Positions 1 to 4,726 of a stretch of 5,798 nt of DNA are shown one piece after another; positions within the stretch are counted from its first letter, which is position 1, and each line of letters starts with the position of its first letter. The position numbers and the translations under genes were made by a program. The stretch lies in assembly GCA_030640385.1 (NCBI GenBank), contig DAOWJL010000025.1, positions 1 through 5,798 of the forward strand, read 5' to 3'. The DNA comes from Dehalococcoidia bacterium. GTDB lineage: Bacteria > Chloroflexota > Dehalococcoidia > Dehalococcoidales > G020351185. The notes under the pieces were generated by a model. It saw nothing but the letters and a program-made list of their open reading frames with translations, made no database searches and was not told where the DNA came from.

Positions 1-1782
1 GGGCTGGCTGGTTTCATCGGTATGAGCATCGCCATAAGGGTCAATTCCAGGACCGCCACCGCCACCCAGAAAAGCCTTAATCACGGATTACGGGTTTCTT
101 TCCGCGGTGGTGCGGTGATGGGATTATGCGTCGTCAGTATCGGTATACTCGGGTTGAGTATTTTATATTTTGCTTTCGGTGAAAACGCCAATTTCCTCAC
201 CATTATCCCCGGTTTCGGCTTCGGTGCCTCTTCGGTAGCCATATTCGCCCGGGTAGGTGGCGGTATCTTTACAAAGGCGGCTGATACCGGTGCCGACATA
301 GTGGGTAAGGTTGAAAAGGGAATCCCGGAGGACGACCCGCGTAACGCCGCCGTTATCGCCGATTTCGTCGGCGATAACGTGGGTGATGTCGCCGGTATGG
401 GTGCCGACCTGTTTGAGTCTTATGTCGATTCAATTATCGCCACCATGACTTTGGGTATGATTGCCGCCATCGCCGCTAAAAATCATATGGGCATACTCTT
501 GGTGCCGGATGAGGCTGCCGCCTGGTTCCTGCCAATACTGGTAGCCGCCGGCGGTATCCTGGCTTCAATAATCGGCATCTTTATGGTTCGGGTAGGTAAA
601 AAGCTTAAAATGGAAGCACTCCTAAACGCCCTGCGCCGTGGTACTTTCTCGGCGTCAATCCTGACGGCGGGCTTTTCTTTGCTGGCTGTCTATTTCCTGG
701 ATGCCAGTATCAGTATATTCTGGGCGATACTTGTCGGGCTGGTTGCCGGTGTCCTTATCGGAGAGAGCACCAATTACTTCACCTCATACAGCTATAAGCC
801 AACCCTGCGCATCGCTGAAGCATCACAGACCGGGGCTGGCACTAACATCGTCAGCGGTTTTGCCAACGGGCTGATGAGCACCCTGCCACCGGTTATCCTG
901 ATAGCCATCGCCATCATTGTGGCTCACCACTTCGCCGATGTCTATGGCGTGGCTATAGCCGGCGTCGGCATGCTGGCTACGCTGGGTATCCAGGATGCCA
1001 CCGACGCCTACGGACCGGTAGCCGATAATGCCGGCGGTATCGTCGAGATGGCCGGGTTGCCGCCGGAGATAAGGCAGCGAACCGACGCCCTGGATTCACT
1101 GGGCAACACCACCGCCGCCACCGGCAAGGGTTTTGCCATCGGCGCCGCCGGGCTGACCTCATTGGCATTATTGCTTTCCTACGTCAATGCGGTAGGAATT
1201 GAAATGGCTGAAATCAGCCTGCTTGACCCGCGTGTCATTGCCGGGCTTTTCCTGGGGGCGCTGCTGCCGGCTGTTTTCTGCGCCCTGACGCTGAATGCCG
1301 TAGGTAAGACAAGCTTTTCTATTGTAAATGAAGTTCGCCGCCAGTTCCGCGAAATAAAAGGCCTGATGGAGGGCACTGCCAAGCCGGATTACGCCCGCTG
1401 CGTGGACATCTGCACCAAAGACTCCATAAAGCAGATGGTCGTCCCGGGAATTATCACCATAGCATCACCGGTAGTTATCGGTCTCGTCCTGGGACCGCTG
1501 GCTCTCGCCGGTTTCCTGGTTGGAGCTATCATTACCGGCTTTATACTGGCGATAACCTTCTCCAATGCCGGTGGTTCCTGGGACAATGCCAAGAAATGGA
1601 TAGAGACCGGCGCTTACGGCGGCAAGGGTTCTGAAGCTCACAAGGCGGCTGTCGTCGGCGATACGGTAGGTGACCCGATGAAGGATACTTCGGGGCCGTC
1701 ACTAAACATCATGATAAAGCTGATATCAATAATAGCGCTGGTTATAGCCCCGGTGCTGATTGATTTTAACGGGCTTTTATAA
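1..1782 (+). CDS. hppA: Membrane-bound K+-dependent pyrophosphatase, probably Na+-pumping (5' end outside window)
   Basis: Integral membrane enzyme that hydrolyses pyrophosphate and pumps cations across the cytoplasmic membrane. The reading frame is open from base 1, and the seven residues before the first ATG (GLAGFIG) fit the family, so the gene is cut by the window edge; 593 residues are visible, from about the end of helix 3 through helix 16, against a usual 670-770. Catalytic residues are intact (fragment numbering): K92, D95, D99, E110, D121, D125, D129, N369, K376, D528, K531, D558, K561, D562, plus gate residues R84, D136 and K573. Ala372 in GNTTAATGKG marks the K+-dependent subfamily (K+-independent enzymes have Lys). 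The gate glutamate is E139 in GADLFESY, the Tm-PPase (E246) position; plant H+ pumps carry it four residues later, where this protein has D143. This favours Na+ or Na+/H+ pumping, which is inference. Phe122 replaces the usual Asn beside catalytic D121. It ends TAA and faces the next gene across 3 nt. Confidence 0.96.
   Translation, partial: GLAGFIGMSIAIRVNSRTATATQKSLNHGLRVSFRGGAVMGLCVVSIGILGLSILYFAFGENANFLTIIPGFGFGASSVAIFARVGGGIFTKAADTGADIVGKVEKGIPEDDPRNAAVIADFVGDNVGDVAGMGADLFESYVDSIIATMTLGMIAAIAAKNHMGILLVPDEAAAWFLPILVAAGGILASIIGIFMVRVGKKLKMEALLNALRRGTFSASILTAGFSLLAVYFLDASISIFWAILVGLVAGVLIGESTNYFTSYSYKPTLRIAEASQTGAGTNIVSGFANGLMSTLPPVILIAIAIIVAHHFADVYGVAIAGVGMLATLGIQDATDAYGPVADNAGGIVEMAGLPPEIRQRTDALDSLGNTTAATGKGFAIGAAGLTSLALLLSYVNAVGIEMAEISLLDPRVIAGLFLGALLPAVFCALTLNAVGKTSFSIVNEVRRQFREIKGLMEGTAKPDYARCVDICTKDSIKQMVVPGIITIASPVVIGLVLGPLALAGFLVGAIITGFILAITFSNAGGSWDNAKKWIETGAYGGKGSEAHKAAVVGDTVGDPMKDTSGPSLNIMIKLISIIALVIAPVLIDFNGLL
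1746..1780 (+). terminator. Weak candidate intrinsic terminator inside the hppA 3' end
   Basis: AGCCC at 1746-1750 can pair with GGGCT at 1771-1775, extendable to a CG pair if one C bulges, and is followed by TTTTAT. The stem is short and the loop is about 20 nt, so this is weak. It is listed because hppA and the convergent gene leave only 3 nt between stop codons, so any terminator must lie within coding sequence. Confidence 0.2.
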
Positions 1783-1785
1783 GGA

Positions 1786-2409
1786 TTAAACAAGAAATGG
1801 ATTGCCCCGGCGCTCGGCTCCGATGCTGGTACCCGGACCGTGCCCGGGGTAGACCTTTATATCGTCACCAAGTACCAGCAACCTGCTGTTGATGCTTTTT
1901 ATCAATTGTTCGTGGTTGCCGCCGGAGCCGGGCAGGTCAGAACGACCGATACCAAAGTTGAACAGGGTATCGCCGCTGAACAACACCCCATCGCCGATAA
2001 GGCAAATGCTGCCCCGTGAGTGTCCCGGCGTATGAATCACCGTTAATTCAAGACCGCTAACGGATACAACATCACCATCATTGAGCAGCCTGTCCGGGGG
2101 AGGCGGGGATTTAAAACCGGCACCCATAAAGACACCCAGCAGTTTCTGTTTTAGCGTGCCGACATCATCGGTGTGAATGGCAATCCGGGCACCGGTTTCT
2201 TCCTTGACCTCTTTTAAGGCGGCGGTATGGTCTGAATGCCCGTGAGTCAGGGCTATAATTTTTATATCTAAACCCGAATCCCTTACCTCTTTCATAATCC
2301 GCCCTGCCTCATCACCGGGGTCGATTATAATCCCTTCCCGGCTGATTTCAGAGCCAATTATGTAACAATTGGCGGCAAAGGGACCGACCTCCAGCCTTTT
2401 CAATATCAC
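1786..2409 (-). CDS. MBL-fold metallo-hydrolase, glyoxalase II/YcbL-like
   Basis: A 207-residue soluble hydrolase of the metallo-beta-lactamase superfamily, close in design to small type II glyoxalases (hydroxyacylglutathione hydrolase-like, YcbL). The dinuclear metal site is complete: H56, H58, D60 and H61 in THGHSDH, H130 in HTPGHSRGS, D147 in FSGDTLF, and H190 in YPGHGPGTSIG. The GRSDLPG stretch (155-161) and the C-terminal GHGP...ERRGNPFLV ending are typical of the YcbL branch. No signal peptide or membrane segment is visible. The physiological substrate cannot be read from the sequence; a thioester such as an S-acyl-glutathione or other thiol adduct is the family-based guess, and many members are annotated only as MBL-fold hydrolases. 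The start is GTG at 2409-2407, chosen because a strong AGGAGG lies 5 nt upstream and the protein begins in the family-typical way (MILKRLEVGPFAANCYI). It is convergent with hppA and divergent from the DUF1648 gene, so it is probably monocistronic. Confidence 0.93.
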   Translation of the reverse strand: MILKRLEVGPFAANCYIIGSEISREGIIIDPGDEAGRIMKEVRDSGLDIKIIALTHGHSDHTAALKEVKEETGARIAIHTDDVGTLKQKLLGVFMGAGFKSPPPPDRLLNDGDVVSVSGLELTVIHTPGHSRGSICLIGDGVLFSGDTLFNFGIGRSDLPGSGGNHEQLIKSINSRLLVLGDDIKVYPGHGPGTSIGAERRGNPFLV

Positions 2410-2414
2410 TACTT

Positions 2415-2420
2415 CCTCCT
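2415..2420 (-). promoter_or_regulatory. Strong ribosome binding site for the MBL-fold gene
   Basis: CCTCCT on the plus strand reads AGGAGG on the minus strand, a full Shine-Dalgarno match, 5 nt before the GTG start at 2409-2407. It decides the start codon of this gene. Confidence 0.85.
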
Positions 2421-2429
2421 GTAAACTTA

Positions 2430-2435
2430 TATAAT
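2430..2435 (+). promoter_or_regulatory. Perfect -10 hexamer without a recognisable -35 (candidate promoter)
   Basis: TATAAT is an exact -10 match in the divergent intergenic region. No good -35 lies 16-18 nt upstream, where the MBL gene start sits. If active, transcription would begin near 2442 and give the DUF1648 gene either a leader of about 100 nt or a start at GTG 2445. The same AT-rich block reads TATCATTATATAAG on the minus strand and could also hold the -10 of the MBL gene. Confidence 0.3.
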
Positions 2436-2513
2436 GATAGAGAGGTGACAGTTTTTTATTCTACCACATCAGGCAAAGCCGGTAATAATGCAAGCATTCC
2501 CCGCTGCTATATT

Positions 2514-2542
2514 TTGACATCCAGACCCAAAGCTGATAACTT
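2514..2542 (+). promoter_or_regulatory. Candidate promoter with consensus TTGACA before the DUF1648 gene
   Basis: An exact TTGACA occurs at 2514-2519. Possible -10 elements are TAACTT at 2537-2542 (17-nt spacer, 3/6 match) or GATAAC at 2535-2540 (15-nt spacer, 4/6 match). The -35 is excellent and the -10 poor. Transcription would start about 2547-2549, right at the ATG codons at 2547 and 2553, implying a leaderless or nearly leaderless mRNA. Confidence 0.35.
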
Positions 2543-2546
2543 TTAT

Positions 2547-3077
2547 ATGCTCATGACGACTTTAAAAAGAAGCCCGGATGATAAAAAGGAGACAGTAGGA
2601 CTAACCTTCCGCTGGAAATATATAATACTGCCGCTGGGAATCATGCTATTGATGGCGGCGCTGACCGCTATTTTCTATCCCCAGCTGACCGATGAAGTAG
2701 CCTACCGTTTCAATCTGAATGGCTCACCTGAAAGCTGGCTGGGCCGCGAGGTTCTTATTCCGCTTACACTGCTGCCGCAATTCATACTTCTTATAATAGC
2801 CATCTTCATATCCTGGGGAATAACCAGGGTCGGCCGTTCCATAGGAGAAATAGCCAGCACTTTGAAACCGGAGGGACTCTTAATGATGATGGGTAATCTA
2901 GTTGCCCTGCCCCAGATTATATTTGGCTTTGTAATGCTTGATGTTTTCATATACAATATACGCGGTAATCACCTTATGTCCATATGGCTTTTTGCCCTGA
3001 TTATAATGATTATAGGCGGCATTATTCTTGCCATATTTTTCATCCAGGCATTCAAGCGTACCCGCATAAACTTATAG
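2547..3077 (+). CDS. DUF1648-domain four-helix membrane protein
   Basis: Predicted cytoplasmic-membrane protein of 176 residues from this start. After a charged N-terminal tail it has four hydrophobic segments at about 25-44, 69-91, 110-136 and 143-169, and a basic C-terminal tail (KRTRINL). The stretch after helix 1, FYPQLTDEVAYRFNLNGSPE, matches the DUF1648 pattern (Tyr-Pro-x-Leu, then an Asn-x-x-Gly-x-Pro turn) seen in SdpI-like proteins and other small membrane proteins. SdpI is an immunity protein in Bacillus, but most DUF1648 proteins have no known role and none should be assumed here. The start is uncertain. The frame is open to GTG 2445, which would add 34 residues with no family resemblance and lacks a well-spaced ribosome binding site; ATG 2547 and ATG 2553 also lack one but sit just after a candidate promoter. 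glyS follows after 52 nt with no terminator between, so the two may share a transcript. Confidence 0.75.
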   Translation: MLMTTLKRSPDDKKETVGLTFRWKYIILPLGIMLLMAALTAIFYPQLTDEVAYRFNLNGSPESWLGREVLIPLTLLPQFILLIIAIFISWGITRVGRSIGEIASTLKPEGLLMMMGNLVALPQIIFGFVMLDVFIYNIRGNHLMSIWLFALIIMIIGGIILAIFFIQAFKRTRINL

Positions 3078-3107
3078 TATTGTTTAATATAAACCTGTAT
3101 AAAGACT

Positions 3108-3118
3108 AAGGAGTGGAG
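3108..3118 (+). promoter_or_regulatory. Ribosome binding region of glyS, oddly spaced
   Basis: AAGGAG at 3108-3113 lies 16 nt before the ATG at 3130, which is too far, while GGAG at 3115-3118 lies 11 nt before it, within tolerance. An in-frame CTG at 3121 sits 7 nt after AAGGAG, the ideal distance. The usual start would be ATG 3130; a CTG start adding three residues (MSE) cannot be excluded. Confidence 0.5.
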
Positions 3119-3129
3119 ACCTGTCTGAA

Positions 3130-4479
3130 ATGAATAAAGCCAGTATGGAAAAGATTGTTTCTCTCTGCCGCCGGCGTGGTTTTATTTTTCCCAGCAGTGA
3201 AATATACGGTGGTCTATCAAGCTGCTGGGACTATGGTCCTCTGGGTGTAGAGCTTAAAAACAATGTAAAAAAGGCCTGGTGGCAGGCGATAGTCCAGCAA
3301 AGGGACGACATCGTAGGCCTGGATACAAGCATTTTTATGCACCCGCAGGTATGGGAAGCCAGCGGACACCTGAAAGGTTTTTCCGACCCGCTGGTAGAAT
3401 GTAAAAGCTGTCACCTGAGATGGCGCACCGATGAGTTCGAGGGTAATGTATGCCCGTCCTGCGGCGGCGAGCTTACCGAGCCACGCCAGTTTAACCTGAT
3501 GTTCAAGACTTTTATGGGACCCATAGAGGATGAAGCCGGCATAGTCTACCTGCGTCCGGAAACAGCCCAGGGTATATTCGTCAACTTCCAGAACGTGGTC
3601 AATACCACCAGAAAGAAGCTGCCCTTTGGCATCGCCCAGATAGGTAAATCCTTCCGCAATGAAATTACCACCGGCAACTTCATCTTCCGCAGCCGCGAAT
3701 TCGAGCAGATGGAAATAGAATATTTCGTTAAACCGGGGACGGATAAAGAGTGGTTTGACTACTGGCTGAAGGAGCGCTTCAACTGGTACATTGGACTGGG
3801 AATTAAAGAGGAAAACCTACGGTTACGCAGGCATGACAGTGGAGAGCTTGCCCACTATGCCAGAGAGTGCTATGACATTGACTACCAGTTCCCGATGGGC
3901 TTATCCGAGCTGGAGGGTGTTGCCAACCGCGGCGATTTTGACCTTGTACAGCATAGCAAATTCAGTGGGAAAAGCCTCACCTATCTTGATGAGGATAGCA
4001 AAGAGCACATTGTACCCTACATTATTGAACCGTCAGCCGGAGTGGACCGCTCTGTACTGGCTTTCCTGTGCGACGCCTATGATGAAGAACCGGATAAAGA
4101 CGAAATACGGGTGGTGCTTCACCTGCGCCCGGCACTGGCACCCCATAAAGCCGCCGTACTACCCCTGAGCCGAAAAGAACCTCTGGCTAAGGTAGCAAAA
4201 GAAATATACGCCGACATTCGCCAGTGCTGGATGGCAGGCTATGATGACACCCAGAGCATCGGCCGCCGCTACCGACGCCAGGATGAGATAGGCACCCCAT
4301 ACTGTATAACCGTTGACTTTCAATCACTGGAGGATAAGCAGGTTACCATCCGGGAACGCGATAGCATGAAGCAGATACGGATTCCCATCAGCGAGCTTAA
4401 CAATACACTTGCCGCCAAGCTAAACGGCGAACCCTTCGAGGTTCTGCCTCCCGGTGGCAGCCACTGGCTGGGATTCTAA
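3130..4479 (+). CDS. glyS: Glycyl-tRNA synthetase, alpha2 (one-chain, class II) type
   Basis: Cytoplasmic enzyme that charges tRNA-Gly with glycine using ATP and releases AMP and pyrophosphate. At 449 residues it is the homodimeric, archaeal/eukaryotic-style form (sometimes called glyQS), not the bacterial alpha2beta2 GlyQ/GlyS form. The N-terminal catalytic core begins with the typical WDYGPLG (33-39). A zinc-knuckle-like insert has C91, C94, C108 and C111. RPETAQGIF (142-150) and motif 2, including FRNE at 175-178 and the following REFEQME, form the ATP and glycine site. [19 protein letters not shown] is the family signature region, and motif 3 is EPSAGVDRS (300-308) with the conserved Arg307. 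The C-terminal anticodon-binding domain covers about 335-440 ([11 protein letters not shown] onwards, with [14 protein letters not shown]). Length is at the short end of the family but no domain appears missing. It ends TAA and is followed by an intrinsic terminator about 100 nt later. Confidence 0.97.
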   Translation: MNKASMEKIVSLCRRRGFIFPSSEIYGGLSSCWDYGPLGVELKNNVKKAWWQAIVQQRDDIVGLDTSIFMHPQVWEASGHLKGFSDPLVECKSCHLRWRTDEFEGNVCPSCGGELTEPRQFNLMFKTFMGPIEDEAGIVYLRPETAQGIFVNFQNVVNTTRKKLPFGIAQIGKSFRNEITTGNFIFRSREFEQMEIEYFVKPGTDKEWFDYWLKERFNWYIGLGIKEENLRLRRHDSGELAHYARECYDIDYQFPMGLSELEGVANRGDFDLVQHSKFSGKSLTYLDEDSKEHIVPYIIEPSAGVDRSVLAFLCDAYDEEPDKDEIRVVLHLRPALAPHKAAVLPLSRKEPLAKVAKEIYADIRQCWMAGYDDTQSIGRRYRRQDEIGTPYCITVDFQSLEDKQVTIRERDSMKQIRIPISELNNTLAAKLNGEPFEVLPPGGSHWLGF

Positions 4480-4528
4480 CTATTTTTTAAAGGTGGCGGT
4501 TAGGCAGTAATTAAGAAAAATATAAACT

Positions 4529-4573
4529 GTTCTACTAGCAAAGATGCTAGAACTTATACCAAACCTAGTAGAA
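4529..4573. repeat. Overlapping, mutually exclusive inverted repeats
   Basis: Two hairpins compete for the same left arm. Inner: GTTCTA + GCA (4529-4534 and 4538-4540, with CTA bulged) pairs with TGCTAGAAC (4545-4553) around an AAGA loop. Outer: TTCTACTAG (4530-4538) pairs perfectly over 9 bp with CTAGTAGAA (4565-4573). The left arm thus has one exact and one near-exact partner. It lies in the 3' untranslated region of glyS, just upstream of a terminator. It could be a degenerate mobile repeat or a folded RNA element; I recognise no named family. Confidence 0.6.
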
Positions 4574-4582
4574 GGGGAGTTT

Positions 4583-4606
4583 AAGAGGGACTTCGCCCCT
4601 CTTTTT
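4583..4606 (+). terminator. Intrinsic terminator downstream of glyS
   Basis: AAGAGGG at 4583-4589 pairs perfectly with CCCTCTT at 4597-4603 around a 7-nt loop (ACTTCGC), and a T run covers 4602-4606. This is a standard Rho-independent terminator shape, about 100 nt past the glyS stop, and would separate glyS from sbcD. Confidence 0.75.
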
Positions 4607-4660
4607 ACCCATTCCCCCTTCCCATTATTAAGGGGAAGGGGGATACAGGGGGATGGGGTT
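4607..4660. repeat. G/C-run palindromic intergenic repeat with G-quadruplex pattern
   Basis: TCCCCCTTCCC at 4613-4623 is an 11-bp perfect inverted repeat of GGGAAGGGGGA at 4633-4643, with a 9-nt AT-rich loop. An outer pairing is also possible between ACCCATTCCCCC (4607-4618) and GGGGGATGGGGT (4648-4659), with one unpaired T in the left arm and one unpaired G in the right. GGGGGAT occurs twice, 10 nt apart (4638 and 4648). The right half holds four G runs (4632-4635, 4638-4642, 4648-4652, 4655-4658). It has the look of dispersed palindromic intergenic repeats, but copy number cannot be judged from this window. Confidence 0.65.
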
Positions 4661-4688
4661 GATAAGAAGTAATATTTGTTTCTGTTAT
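4659..4688 (+). promoter_or_regulatory. Candidate sbcD promoter at the edge of the G-rich repeat
   Basis: TTGATA at 4659-4664 (5/6 match to the -35 consensus) is followed after 18 nt by TGTTAT at 4683-4688 (4/6 match to -10). Transcription would start about 4695, giving a leader of roughly 30 nt. The -35 overlaps the last two bases of the repeat, so the repeat may supply part of the promoter. Weak -10 and no experimental support. Confidence 0.3.
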
Positions 4689-4711
4689 CTATTCCCACCC
4701 ACCGCCCTTAT

Positions 4712-4721
4712 GGATGGGGTT
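4712..4721 (+). promoter_or_regulatory. Weak sbcD ribosome binding site, a second copy of a 10-nt repeat
   Basis: GGATGGGGTT here is an exact copy of 4651-4660 at the end of the G-rich palindrome. The G run at 4716-4719 lies 7 nt before the ATG at 4727 and is the only ribosome-binding candidate, though not a good AGGAGG match. CCCACC at 4694-4699 could pair with GGATGGG (4712-4718, A bulged) and mask it. Confidence 0.4.
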
Positions 4722-4726
4722 AAAAT

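Noticed and set aside
1803..1850. GC-rich self-complementary stretch (CCCCGG ... CCGGGG) at the 3' end of the MBL gene
   Set aside because: It encodes the conserved YPGHGPGTSIG metal-binding segment, so the base composition is explained by coding; there is no T run after it on either strand to make a terminator.
2445..2546. N-terminal extension of the DUF1648 protein from GTG 2445
   Set aside because: The frame is open, but the extra 34 residues are polar and unlike the family, and no well-spaced Shine-Dalgarno precedes the GTG. Kept only as an alternative start.
3791..4168. A 125-codon plus-strand open frame inside glyS
   Set aside because: It lies wholly within the well-supported glycyl-tRNA synthetase frame, shows no domain and is a frame shadow.
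4480..4606. A T-box or other known riboswitch near the tRNA synthetase gene
   Set aside because: The structured region is downstream of glyS, not upstream, and no T-box core sequence (TGGNACCGCG) is present. The 52 nt upstream of glyS is too short for one.
4480..4698. A 72-codon open frame on the minus strand in the glyS-sbcD gap
   Set aside because: It is a translation of the palindromic repeat and terminator hairpin, has no ribosome binding site I can see, ends within the glyS 3' flank and resembles no protein family. Low-complexity stretches reflect the C/G runs.
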